Below the pieces are notes generated by a model. It was not told the origin of the DNA and made no database searches. It saw only the letters and a list, made by a program, of their open reading frames with translations. Positions 17,687 through 25,686 of a stretch of DNA of 47,115 bases are shown here, piece after piece. Position 1 is the first letter of the stretch; the number at the start of each line of letters is the position of its first letter. Both the position numbers and the translations under genes were made by a program. Source of the stretch: CAZCCC01 sp964535715 (GTDB lineage: Bacteria; Patescibacteriota; Patescibacteriia; Buchananbacterales; UBA6539); NCBI GenBank assembly GCA_964535715.1, contig CAZHUO010000009.1:1-47115 (forward strand), given 5' to 3'.

Positions 17687-17788
17687 AAAATTTATTTTAA
17701 TAGTTAGTGTTTTAATTATAATGTTTATCAAACAAAAAAGCAAAAAAAATAAGGCAAAAATTATCACCTTATTTCCTAAAAAATTAAT

Positions 17789-18205
17789 CTACGAGGCAGC
17801 AGCTATTTCTAAGGAAAATTTGCCTTCAGCTGTTCCTTTGATTATATAAGCCTTAAAATCCAATCTACTGAATTTATCATTTATTATTTTTTTAATTTCA
17901 AACAAATCATTATTTTGCTGATTATGTTCTGCGTCTAAATCATCAATTCCATAAGCGCCGCAATTATCATGATACAAAATAATAATTTCCTCTGCTTTAT
18001 GAAGACAAACTGAAATTTCAATTTGCTTGAATAAAAAATCAGCTTCGTTTTTTTCTGATAAAAAGTCTTTTCCCGAACCGGCAACTGAAACCAAATCATA
18101 GCTGCCTTCAGGACAGCCAATACTCTCTAAAAGTTTAGAAAAATCACTTAGCCTAAGGCGAAAATCCATGCAACGAAAAATTAAAGTTTTACATTTGTGG
18201 CTCAT
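17789..18205 (-). CDS. Beta-carbonic-anhydrase-like protein
   Basis: The 138-aa protein has the beta-carbonic anhydrase metal and catalytic set: Cys12-x-Asp14-x-Arg16 (RCMDFRLR), the AGS turn at about 42, IEISVCLHKAEEIIILYHD, and His79-x-x-Cys82 followed by GAYG. Known beta enzymes interconvert CO2 and bicarbonate with Zn held by Cys, His, Cys and Asp/Arg gating. This protein is shorter than typical (about 200 aa) and belongs to a small CA-like group of unproven activity. The start is ATG 18205; upstream in-frame residues to 18286 are translated from the dispersed repeat and are rejected. A CO2-hydrating enzyme makes protons and bicarbonate, which could matter beside two ion-pumping ATPases; that link is inference. 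Confidence 0.75.
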   Translation of the reverse strand: MSHKCKTLIFRCMDFRLRLSDFSKLLESIGCPEGSYDLVSVAGSGKDFLSEKNEADFLFKQIEISVCLHKAEEIIILYHDNCGAYGIDDLDAEHNQQNNDLFEIKKIINDKFSRLDFKAYIIKGTAEGKFSLEIAAAS

Positions 18206-18223
18206 AATAATTTTATAAATATT

Positions 18224-18530
18224 TTTATCGGCGACATAAGCCACGTCGATCTCGATCGACAGTGGCGTAGGGCGAGAGTCCCGCACCTATTTTACTCATC
18301 AATCATTTTCAAGATTAATTTTTTCTACAGTATAAAATAAATTATTTAACCTAAACAGTGATCAGTAAAATAGGTGCGGGACCTAGTCAAGCCGCTACGA
18401 CACAGGTCTTAATATATTAATCGTATTGTGTCGAGAAGCCATAAAAGGGCGAAATACTCTCCGCAGCGCTCCGTCGCCAAAACGGCTTTGACGCGTCGGC
18501 GACTTGCTCCGCGGTTTAATACCCTTTATT
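18224..18530 (+). repeat. Structured dispersed repeat, copy 1
   Basis: About 300 bp between the CA-like gene and atpC. It starts near TTTTTATCGGCGAC and ends ACCCTTTATT, next to the atpC stop. Parts in order: a hairpin around GTCGATCTCGATCGAC; a 19-bp perfect stem with arms 18278-18296 and 18364-18382 (GTCCCGCACCTATTTTACT); a variable part; a GC-rich end with CGCTCCGTCGCC and GTCGGCGACTTGCTCCGCGG. The fifth pair of the stem is C-G here but A-T in copies 2 and 3. No ORF. Confidence 0.9.
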
Positions 18531-18969
18531 ATTCTAATTTTTTAGTTGCAGAAAAAGACGATTTCCTTTTTCGAACAACTCTAAGGCGCACAAGCTCTTT
18601 TTCTATTTTTGCGGCAAGCGCCGTGTAATCAACCGCTTCCTTATTTTTTGTATCTTGAAGTATCTGTTCAGCCCTCTTTCTTGCTTGTTCCGCCCTTGCC
18701 TCGTCAATTTCATCCGACCTTTCAGCGGTTTCTGTCAATACAACAACCTCGTTTTTTCTAACTTCTAAAAAACCGGAAGAAATTGCTAAGTATATTTCCT
18801 CTTTGTCCCATTTTACTATCACTTCGCCGGGACAGAGAACAGAAAGCAAAGGAATATGATCAGGCAGAACAGTAATCTGGCCGGTTTGAGTAGGCAAAGT
18901 AACTTGAGATACTTCTTTTTCAAAAACAACCCGTTCAGGCGTGACTATTTTGAATTTTATTTTAGGCAT
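18529..18969 (-). CDS. atpC: F-type ATP synthase epsilon subunit
   Basis: Central-stalk subunit and regulator. The 146-aa protein has the N-terminal beta sandwich with KFKIVTPERVVFEKEVSQVTLPTQTGQITVLPDHIPLLS, nearly a consensus epsilon, then a helical C-terminal pair (about 90-135). The last 10-15 residues are basic and lead up to the dispersed repeat. Slightly longer than the usual 130-140 aa. It is last in the operon, about 100 bp after atpD. Confidence 0.95.
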   Translation of the reverse strand: MPKIKFKIVTPERVVFEKEVSQVTLPTQTGQITVLPDHIPLLSVLCPGEVIVKWDKEEIYLAISSGFLEVRKNEVVVLTETAERSDEIDEARAEQARKRAEQILQDTKNKEAVDYTALAAKIEKELVRLRVVRKRKSSFSATKKLE

Positions 18970-19068
18970 TTTAAAAGCTATTATTAGTAAATTAAAGCGA
19001 GTTAAATAAATTAAATCTATCTTTAATTTACTTTTATTTTACTTTTACTCGCTTTTATATACTTTATT

Positions 19069-20436
19069 TTATTTCTTAATATCCTCAATTCCGCCTTTCA
19101 TATAAAAATCCTGCTCAGCTATATCATCGTAGTTACCAGCCAATATTTCTTTAAATGCCCTTATGGTTTCGCTTAATGGCACGTATTTGCCGGACTGACC
19201 GGTAAAAGTTTCCGCTACAAAAAATGGCTGCGATAAAAATCTTTGGATTTTTCTGGCCCGGGCAACTATTGATTTATCTTGAGCAGATAGTTCTTCCATT
19301 CCTAAAATTGCGATAATATCCTGTAAATCTTTATAGCGCTGTAAAACTTTTTGAACACCTCTGGCAACTTCATAATGTTCTTTACCGACAATTCTCGGGT
19401 CTAAAATTGTTGAGGAAGAATCAAGCGGATCAACTGCCGGATAAATGCCAAGCTCAGAAAGCGGCCGGGACAATACAACGGTTGAATCCAGGTGGGCAAA
19501 AGTTGTGGCCGGCGCCGGGTCAGTCAAATCATCGGCCGGAACATATACCGCTTGGACCGAAGTAATTGAGCCTTTTTGGGTTGTCGTAATTCTTTCCTGC
19601 ATCTCGCCCATTTCAGTGGCTAAAGTCGGCTGGTAACCGACTGCGGAAGGAATCCGGCCTAAAAGCGCCGATACTTCAGAACCGGCTTGCGTAAAACGAA
19701 AAATATTATCAATAAAAAGCAAAACATCCTTATTTTCTGAATCCCTAAAATATTCAGCCATGGTAAGGGCAGTTAAACCAACACGTAAACGACAGCCGGG
19801 CGGTTCATTCATTTGGCCGAAGACCATGGTCGTGTTTTTAATGACGCCGGATTCGCACATTTCCCGATATAAGTCATTGCCTTCACGCGTCCGCTCGCCC
19901 ACTCCGGCAAAAACTGAATAGCCGCCGTGTTCGGCTGCAATGTTTCTAATCAATTCCTGGATGACTACCGTTTTTCCGACTCCGGCACCGCCAAATAAGC
20001 CGACTTTGCCGCCTTTGACAAACGGGCAAATTAAATCAATGACTTTTATGCCGGTTTCAAATATTTCCACTTTATTAGACAGATCGATAAACTCCGGCGC
20101 TTTTCGGTGAATTGGCCAGATCTCTTTGGTTTTAACTTGCTCTTTATTATCAATCGGCTCGCCTAAGACATTAAACATCCGGCCTAAAGTCTGCGGACCG
20201 ACCGGTACGGCAATCGGTTGGTTGGTATCGATTGCATCCAAACCGCGCCTTAAACCATCGGTTGAACCCATGGAAATTGTCCTAACTAAATTGCTTCCGA
20301 CATGCTGCTGGACTTCCAAAATTAAATTTTCCTTGCCGTTTTTAACTTCTAAAGCATTATGAATTTCCGGCAATTTTTCCGAAAAATATACATCAACTAC
20401 TGCCCCGATGATTTTTTTAATTTTTCCAACACTCAT
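19069..20436 (-). CDS. atpD: F-type ATP synthase beta subunit (catalytic)
   Basis: Catalytic subunit, 455 aa. It has Walker A GGAGVGKT at residues 149-156, VFAGVGERTREGNDLYREM with the catalytic Glu (GER), DVLLFIDNIFRFTQAGSEVSALLGRIPSAVGYQP, and the switch ALDSSST-type sequence PLDSSSTILDP. YVPADDLTDPAPATTFAHLD is also diagnostic of bacterial F1-beta. Normal length, all catalytic residues visible. Located between gamma (28 bp upstream) and epsilon. Confidence 0.98.
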   Translation of the reverse strand: MSVGKIKKIIGAVVDVYFSEKLPEIHNALEVKNGKENLILEVQQHVGSNLVRTISMGSTDGLRRGLDAIDTNQPIAVPVGPQTLGRMFNVLGEPIDNKEQVKTKEIWPIHRKAPEFIDLSNKVEIFETGIKVIDLICPFVKGGKVGLFGGAGVGKTVVIQELIRNIAAEHGGYSVFAGVGERTREGNDLYREMCESGVIKNTTMVFGQMNEPPGCRLRVGLTALTMAEYFRDSENKDVLLFIDNIFRFTQAGSEVSALLGRIPSAVGYQPTLATEMGEMQERITTTQKGSITSVQAVYVPADDLTDPAPATTFAHLDSTVVLSRPLSELGIYPAVDPLDSSSTILDPRIVGKEHYEVARGVQKVLQRYKDLQDIIAILGMEELSAQDKSIVARARKIQRFLSQPFFVAETFTGQSGKYVPLSETIRAFKEILAGNYDDIAEQDFYMKGGIEDIKK

Positions 20437-20464
20437 ATTTATTTATTATTAGAATTTAATTTTT

Positions 20465-21367
20465 TTATTCCAAGGCGGCTTTGCTGCCGGTAATTTCCGC
20501 GATTTCTCTGGTGATTGCCGCTTGCCTTGCCTGATTAAACATCAAAGTCAGCTCGCTGATCATGTCTAAAGCCGCTTCCGATGCATTCTTCATTGCCATC
20601 ATTCTGGCTGAATGCTCGCAGGCAGCCGATTCCAAAAAAGCTTGGTAGATTTGAATTTCAATTATCCGCGGAATCAGCTGGCCTAAAATTTCTTTTTGTT
20701 TTGGTTCAAATAAATATTCATAATAGTCTTTAATTTTAATTGCTTCATCTGTCTGGCCGCCGATAAATCCAAGGCTTTTATCCGGTAGAGAAGTTAAAGG
20801 TAAAAGCTGAAAAATACGCGGTTTTTGAATTAAAGCAGAATAAAAATCAGTATAAGCAACTACAATTTTATCATACCGCTTATTCAAATAGTCGGTAGTA
20901 ATCAATTTTACAACGGCTGAAATTTCCGAAGAATCACTTATAATATCCGGCTTTTCAAATTGAGCAACAACTTTTTTTCCCAGTCTGGCTAAAAAATCAG
21001 CTCCTTTTTTCCCCAAAACAATCCATTCGCATTTAATATTTTTTTGCCGGCTTTCGTAATCCAAAGCTTTAGCGATAATCTGAGAATTGAAGCCGCCGCA
21101 CAACCCCCTATTGGCAGAAATTAAAACTATTCCGATTTTTTTAATATCATTCGGCTTAGCGAGTAATGGATGCGAAGTGCTGTCAACTCTGTCTGATAAA
21201 TTCAAAATTACCTGCCAGGCTGTTTTTGCATATTCTTTAGAAAGCAATACCGCGGAAACCGCCTTGCGCATTTTTACCGCTGAAACCATCTCCATTGCTT
21301 TTGTAATTTTTTTTGTATTGCCGATGGAGCGGATTCTGTTTTTAATTACTTTAGTGACTACGGCCAT
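20465..21367 (-). CDS. atpG: F-type ATP synthase gamma subunit
   Basis: Rotor shaft of F1. The 300-aa protein starts with the conserved NRIRSIGNTKKITKAMEMVSAVKMRKA helix, has the Rossmann middle (SANRGLCGGFNSQI) and ends with HSARMMAMKNASEAALDMI, LTLMFNQARQAAITREIAEI, the gamma signature. Length normal. It starts 3 bp after the alpha stop. Confidence 0.97.
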   Translation of the reverse strand: MAVVTKVIKNRIRSIGNTKKITKAMEMVSAVKMRKAVSAVLLSKEYAKTAWQVILNLSDRVDSTSHPLLAKPNDIKKIGIVLISANRGLCGGFNSQIIAKALDYESRQKNIKCEWIVLGKKGADFLARLGKKVVAQFEKPDIISDSSEISAVVKLITTDYLNKRYDKIVVAYTDFYSALIQKPRIFQLLPLTSLPDKSLGFIGGQTDEAIKIKDYYEYLFEPKQKEILGQLIPRIIEIQIYQAFLESAACEHSARMMAMKNASEAALDMISELTLMFNQARQAAITREIAEITGSKAALE

Positions 21368-21370
21368 AAT

Positions 21371-22894
21371 CTATTTAACCTCTTCTTTCAGCTCAGGTAC
21401 TGTTTCTTTATATTCAAAAATTATTTTTTTTAAGTCAGTTTCAGTTTCAGGATCTAATTTTTTTTCTTTTTTAATTTTAGCCAAAACCAGCTGATGATGG
21501 CTTGCAAAATAATCAATCAATCCTGATTCAAAAAGTTGAATTTTATCAACAGCAATATCATCAACCAATCCATTTACTACGGCAAAAATAATTATAATCT
21601 GATTTTCGATCGGCACCGGCTGATATTGACCTTGCTTTAAAATTTCAGTTAACCGCCGGCCGCGGCTGATCTGCCGGCGAGTTGATTCGTCTAAATCTGA
21701 TCCAAATTGGGCAAATGCGGCAAGCTCGCGATACTGAGCCATTTCAAGCTTCAATTTTCCGGCAACTTGCTTCATTGCTTTTACCTGGGCGGCTGAACCG
21801 ACGCGGGAAACTGAAAGTCCGGTATTAATCGCCGGGCGGATGCCTTGATAAAAAAGATCGCTTTCCAAAAATATCTGGCCATCGGTAATTGAAATAACAT
21901 TTGTCGGGATATATGCGGAGATATCGCCAGCTTGAGTTTCAATGATCGGCAAAGCGGTCAATGAGCCGCCGCCATAATCATCATTAAGCCTGGCGGCCCG
22001 CTCCAATAAGCGTGAGTGCAGATAAAAAACATCTCCCGGATAAGCTTCTCGGCCCGGCGGACGCTTTAAAAGTAAGGAAATCTGGCGGTAAGCAACAGCT
22101 TGCTTTGATAAATCATCATAGATCAATAAAACATCCTTACCCTTATCCATAAAATATTCGCCCATGGAACAGCCGGCAAAAGGGGCAATATAAAGCAAAG
22201 AAGCCGGATCTGATGCGCCAGCCAAAACAACGGTGGTATAAGCCATTGCACCTTGAGCTTGAAGTTCAGCAACGATTCTGGCCACCTTGGCTTCTTTTTG
22301 GCCAATAGAGACATAAATGCATATTACATTCTGATCTTTCTGGTTAATAATTGTGTCAATTGCCAAAGCGGTTTTTCCGGTCTGGCGGTCGCCGATGATC
22401 AATTCCCTTTGGCCGCGGCCGATTGGGAACATGGCATCAATTGATTTAATTCCGGTCTGCAATGGCGTATCAACCCCGTGGCGGGTAATAACTCGGGGAG
22501 CAATCTTTTCAACCGGATAAAAAATATCGGTTAAAACCTGAGGTTTGCCGTCTTGGGGCTGGCCCAAAGGATTGAGCACCCGGCCGATAATATTTTCACC
22601 AACCGGTACTTCCAAAATGCGGCCGGTACTTTTAACAATATCACCCTCTTTAATCAAACTATAATCACCCAGGGTAATTGCCCCGATATAATCTTCATCC
22701 AAATTCAAAACAACGCCATAGACATCATTCCCAAAATCAAGCATCTCGGAAGACATTGCATCAGGCAGTCCGGAAATTCTGGCAATTCCATCGCCAACCT
22801 CAACTACCCGGCCTACTTTTTCAAGTTTCAAGTCGCTGCGATAACCATCGATTTGTTTTTTTATTAACTCAATAATATGATCCTTGTTTTCCAT
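21371..22894 (-). CDS. atpA: F-type ATP synthase alpha subunit
   Basis: Non-catalytic F1 subunit, 507 aa. P-loop GDRQTGKT at residues 168-175, GDISAYIPTNVISITDGQI, the Arg finger region GLSVSRVGSAAQ, and VGRVVEVGDGIARISGL in the N-terminal barrel. Family length. The C-terminal tail (LDPETETDLKKIIFEYKETV) is slightly acidic. It lies between delta and gamma with very short gaps. Confidence 0.98.
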   Translation of the reverse strand: MENKDHIIELIKKQIDGYRSDLKLEKVGRVVEVGDGIARISGLPDAMSSEMLDFGNDVYGVVLNLDEDYIGAITLGDYSLIKEGDIVKSTGRILEVPVGENIIGRVLNPLGQPQDGKPQVLTDIFYPVEKIAPRVITRHGVDTPLQTGIKSIDAMFPIGRGQRELIIGDRQTGKTALAIDTIINQKDQNVICIYVSIGQKEAKVARIVAELQAQGAMAYTTVVLAGASDPASLLYIAPFAGCSMGEYFMDKGKDVLLIYDDLSKQAVAYRQISLLLKRPPGREAYPGDVFYLHSRLLERAARLNDDYGGGSLTALPIIETQAGDISAYIPTNVISITDGQIFLESDLFYQGIRPAINTGLSVSRVGSAAQVKAMKQVAGKLKLEMAQYRELAAFAQFGSDLDESTRRQISRGRRLTEILKQGQYQPVPIENQIIIIFAVVNGLVDDIAVDKIQLFESGLIDYFASHHQLVLAKIKKEKKLDPETETDLKKIIFEYKETVPELKEEVK

Positions 22895-22900
22895 AAAAAA

Positions 22901-23305
22901 TTAATAATTGGCTATTATATTTTTTTTTAAATTTTCCAAACTAGCCTGCAAGCTAAAATCAATCAGTTGATCATTAAAGCTTATCCTAGCACCGCCAACT
23001 AGTTTTTTATCCACTTTTTCAACAATTTCTACTTTTTTTCCGGTAATTTTTTCTATTGTCTGAATAATTTTTCTTTGCTGGCTGATTGACAATTCATTTG
23101 CACTGGTTATTTCAACTTCAACAATTTTTTGCCGGTTATTATAATATTTTTTGAAATCATTTAATATCTTATCAAGATAACCGATTAAATTTTTTTTTAT
23201 TAAAAAATCTATGAAATCAGCAACATTTTTTTTTAATTCCGATCCTTTAGATTCTTTGGCTATATCATACAAGACAACGGCGTATTTTTTTGTATCAATC
23301 TTCAT
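22901..23305 (-). CDS. atpH: F-type ATP synthase delta subunit (short)
   Basis: Joins the b stalk to the top of F1. At 134 aa it is shorter than the usual 175-180. The N-terminal helical domain is abbreviated (KIDTKKYAVVLYDIAKESKG, then FIDFLIKKNLIGYLDKILNDF). The C-terminal domain is complete, with VEVEITSANELSISQQRKI and KKLVGGARISFNDQLIDFSL, which is the diagnostic delta signature. Located between b and alpha as expected. A genuine short form is more likely than damage, since both ends are sensible. Confidence 0.9.
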   Translation of the reverse strand: MKIDTKKYAVVLYDIAKESKGSELKKNVADFIDFLIKKNLIGYLDKILNDFKKYYNNRQKIVEVEITSANELSISQQRKIIQTIEKITGKKVEIVEKVDKKLVGGARISFNDQLIDFSLQASLENLKKNIIANY

Positions 23306-23314
23306 CGATTTTTT

Positions 23315-23833
23315 TTAACTATTTATTGTTTTACTACTCTCTAGCTTTGCCAGGGCATCGTCAATTAATTCCTGATCTTTTTTTTCATTCATTTTATTTC
23401 CTAAAATTTTTGCCGTTGCATCAATTACCAGGACGGCTAAATCATTTTTTACTTCCTGGAACATTTTTGTCCTTTCAACAGAAATTTGACTTCTCCCTTC
23501 ATCAATTATTTTTTTAACTTCATTTTTTGCCTCTTGCAATCCTTTTTGTCTATCAGCCAAGACAATTTGCCTGCCTTCATCAATTATTTTTTTTGCCTCA
23601 TTTTTTGCCTGAATAATTTTTTGCTGTTTTTCTTCTTCCGCCTTCATTAAGTCATCAGAAATTTTTTTTGCCGTCTCAAGGCTTTTTTCAATTGTTTTGG
23701 TTCTTTCCGCCATTTTTTGAGCCAATGGCTTTAAAGCAAAATACCATAATACTAAAACAACAACAGTAAAATTAACCAATTGGGCAATAATCAGCTTCCA
23801 ATCAAGATGAAAGGTGGAAATAATCTTATCCAT
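23315..23833 (-). CDS. atpF: F-type ATP synthase b subunit
   Basis: Membrane-anchored stator stalk, 172 aa. One membrane segment (about residues 13-33, LIIAQLVNFTVVVLVLWYFAL) is followed by a long hydrophilic coiled coil. Inside it, AKNEAKKIIDEGRQ and AKNEVKKIIDEGRS start two 26-residue near-repeats that are also similar at DNA level, so part of the stalk probably arose by duplication. The end (VIDATAKILGNKMN) is typical of b. Position between c and delta fits. Confidence 0.94.
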   Translation of the reverse strand: MDKIISTFHLDWKLIIAQLVNFTVVVLVLWYFALKPLAQKMAERTKTIEKSLETAKKISDDLMKAEEEKQQKIIQAKNEAKKIIDEGRQIVLADRQKGLQEAKNEVKKIIDEGRSQISVERTKMFQEVKNDLAVLVIDATAKILGNKMNEKKDQELIDDALAKLESSKTINS

Positions 23834-23843
23834 AATTAAATTA

Positions 23844-24059
23844 TTAATCCCCTATTGAAAAAGCAATTACCAAGGCATAAATTGCAACCGCTTCGGCAAA
23901 AGCAGAAGCCAATAGCATCGGCACTAAAATTTTACCGGCTGATTCCGGATTGCGGCCGATTGATTCCATCGCTTTAGCGCCAATTTTACCGATTGCCAAA
24001 GCCGGTGCGATTGAACCAATGCCGATCGCTAAAGCTTTAGCTAACATTGTTAAATCCAT
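23844..24059 (-). CDS. atpE: F-type ATP synthase c subunit, H+-type site
   Basis: Proteolipid of the rotor ring, 71 aa, two membrane helices joined by the polar loop SIGRNPES. The ion-carrying carboxylate is Glu56 (SAFAEAVAIYALVIAF). The Na+ ligands seen in Ilyobacter c are missing: the position of Gln32 is Ile23, and Ser66 and Thr67 are replaced by Ala57 and Val58, although Tyr61 is kept. By the established rule for c rings this predicts proton coupling. A small lipoprotein-like signal is absent, as usual. Confidence 0.95.
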   Translation of the reverse strand: MDLTMLAKALAIGIGSIAPALAIGKIGAKAMESIGRNPESAGKILVPMLLASAFAEAVAIYALVIAFSIGD

Positions 24060-24139
24060 AAGTTTAATCCTTTCGGCAGTTTTGATTATTTAACAAACTG
24101 CTTACATATTAATTATTAAAATATAAAAAATTGAATTGA

Positions 24140-24192
24140 AATTCTCCGCCAGAGGCGGATGTAGAGAGGATGCGCCTTTGGCGCAGAAATTT
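24140..24192. repeat. CCGCCAGAGGCGG composite palindrome
   Basis: CTCCGCCAGAGGCGGAT is followed by GTAGAGAGGATGCGCCTTTGGCGCAG, two GC-rich palindromes in AT-rich DNA between atpB and atpE. The same two-part unit occurs between parA and parB (31875-31936). Likely a small dispersed palindromic repeat. Confidence 0.75.
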
Positions 24193-24209
24193 AAAATTCA
24201 AAATTGGAC

Positions 24210-25118
24210 TCATTGCCCTGCCTCGGCATGGCCTTCTTCGTGATCATGGCTGCTAGTCATTATCGTCAAAAATACCAAAGTCAGCATGGCAAAAATCAAA
24301 GCCTGGATAATACCAACTATGATCTCCAAAAACATAAAAGGAATTGGCAATACATAGGCAAAAATTGCTGCCATTGCAGCCAGCAAGACTTCTCCGGCAA
24401 AAATATTGCCAAAAAGCCTGAAAGATAGTGATGCAACTTTAGCTAATTCTCCGATAATTTCAATTATTCCGACAAAAAATTTAATCGGATTTGTCAGTAA
24501 AACCGTATATTCTTTTTCTTTAAAAAATTTCCTGGGAATTTCAATAAACAATTCAAGGCCGACAAAACGATTAAAATGCTTCCAACCGCTTGTTGCCATG
24601 ACTCCGAGAATATGGGTAAAAATAACCGCCATTATTGCCAAAGCTAAAGTGGTATTTAAATCAGCAGTTGCCCCGCGCAAAAAAGGAACAAAAACTTTTT
24701 CACCGTGTTCTGAAGCTATCATGCCGATTGAGCCGACTCCGGGCAGTAAACCAAGCCAGTTATTTATCAAGATAAAAAAGAAAAGCGGTAAAACTAACGG
24801 CAAAAATTTCATTGTCTTTTGTCTTGAGCCAGTGACTGAATCAGCAAGATTATATACTCCTTCTAAAATCATTTCAGCATAATTTTGAATTCCTTTCGGG
24901 ATAGTGGCCAAACGCGAACGAACCATCAAAGAAAGCAAGACAATCAAAAAAACAGCAACCCAAGAATTAAGCAACGAGTTGGTGACGGTAAAACTGCCAA
25001 TGTAAAAAATCGGCTCGGCAAACAAAGTTGACTCATGCTTTATCTCTTGATGAGTTGCTGTTAATTCAGCAGTTTGTTTTTCATTTTTTAAATATTGGAT
25101 TTCACTGTTTTCTGTCAT
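24210..25118 (-). CDS. atpB: F-type ATP synthase a subunit
   Basis: Membrane stator with the proton half-channels, 302 aa. The essential Arg is Arg234 in VASLSFRLFGNIFAGE. Five to six membrane segments, with LLPGVGSIG, ATADLNTTLALAIMAVI and GIIQALIFAMLTLVFL in the usual order. The N-terminus is about 45 residues longer than the Escherichia coli form before the first helix, and the C-terminus ends in a His/Glu-rich tail (SSHDHEEGHAEAGQ) that could bind metal. It overlaps the upstream atpZ/I-like gene by 17 bp and is separated from atpE by 150 bp holding palindromes. Confidence 0.96.
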   Translation of the reverse strand: MTENSEIQYLKNEKQTAELTATHQEIKHESTLFAEPIFYIGSFTVTNSLLNSWVAVFLIVLLSLMVRSRLATIPKGIQNYAEMILEGVYNLADSVTGSRQKTMKFLPLVLPLFFFILINNWLGLLPGVGSIGMIASEHGEKVFVPFLRGATADLNTTLALAIMAVIFTHILGVMATSGWKHFNRFVGLELFIEIPRKFFKEKEYTVLLTNPIKFFVGIIEIIGELAKVASLSFRLFGNIFAGEVLLAAMAAIFAYVLPIPFMFLEIIVGIIQALIFAMLTLVFLTIMTSSHDHEEGHAEAGQ

Positions 25119-25437
25119 CTTCTTTTTTAACAGGATTATTTAATTTTTTCTTTATTTCGGCTTCTTTTTCAATCTTTTTTATAAAAACTATTGTTTCTTT
25201 TACAATTCCTAAAGAAGTCACTAAAAAGGCAATGCCGACACATAGCAGAAAAAGCCAGGGTTTTGTCTGATAGCGGTTATCTAGCCATTTTCCCAAAAAT
25301 AAAGAAAAAATCAGTGACCCTACTAGCCAGCCAAATAACTGAAAAGTTAACTTCAAACCGCCTTCCCACCAATAATTTTGGTTGGAATTACCGGTGTCAA
25401 TTTGCCCTTTTTGATCTTTTTTAGCTAACTTAAACAA
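25102..25437 (-). CDS. AtpZ/AtpI-like F-ATPase accessory membrane protein
   Basis: First gene of the F operon, 111 aa. Two membrane segments (about 30-52 and 62-85) with FGWLVGSLIFSLFLGKWLDNRY and the KPWLFLLCVGIAFLVTSLGIV region match the AtpZ/AtpI type, which helps assemble the c ring or carries Mg2+/Ca2+. The C-terminus is highly charged (KKIEKEAEIKKKLNNPVKKEDD). It overlaps atpB by 17 bp. Two promoters precede it. AtpZ versus AtpI cannot be decided by eye. Confidence 0.82.
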   Translation of the reverse strand: MFKLAKKDQKGQIDTGNSNQNYWWEGGLKLTFQLFGWLVGSLIFSLFLGKWLDNRYQTKPWLFLLCVGIAFLVTSLGIVKETIVFIKKIEKEAEIKKKLNNPVKKEDDRKQ

Positions 25438-25477
25438 TTTTTTAATAAAAAAGAATTATTTTAGATTGAATGCTGAC

Positions 25478-25505
25478 ATTATAGTAATTATATCTTATTA
25501 GTCAA
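25478..25505 (-). promoter_or_regulatory. F-ATPase operon promoter, proximal
   Basis: Minus-strand TTGACT (25500-25505), 16-nt spacer, TATAAT (25478-25483) followed by GTCAG. The -10 and following bases match the distal promoter. Confidence 0.75.
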
Positions 25506-25553
25506 GGATTAAAAAAATTTATTTTAAGCAAAAAAATTTTTAAAAAAGTCGAC

Positions 25554-25581
25554 ATTATAGCATATCCGTCCAAAGTGTCAA
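25554..25581 (-). promoter_or_regulatory. F-ATPase operon promoter, distal
   Basis: Minus-strand TTGACA (25576-25581), 16-nt spacer, TATAAT (25554-25559) followed by GTCGA. It sits 12 bp from the oppositely directed antiporter -35 box, so the two transcripts start back to back. Confidence 0.8.
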
Positions 25582-25593
25582 GAGATAAGACTA

Positions 25594-25621
25594 TTGACAT
25601 AAAACGACAAATTTATATTCT
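25594..25621 (+). promoter_or_regulatory. Antiporter promoter
   Basis: TTGACA (25594-25599), 16-nt spacer, TATTCT (25616-25621). Divergent from the F-ATPase promoters. Confidence 0.65.
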
Positions 25622-25686
25622 GACTTGATGCTGGCAAGTATACCGGCATAAAAACAGAAGTAAACACAAAACAAAGGAGGTTTCAA

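Noticed and set aside
17687..17767. Hydrophobic N-terminus for the CBS protein (membrane anchor)
   Set aside because: The stretch is AT-rich intergenic translation; ATG 17686 begins the first CBS domain.
18206..18286. N-terminal extension of the CA-like protein
   Set aside because: These residues are translated from the dispersed repeat; ATG 18205 gives a normal start.
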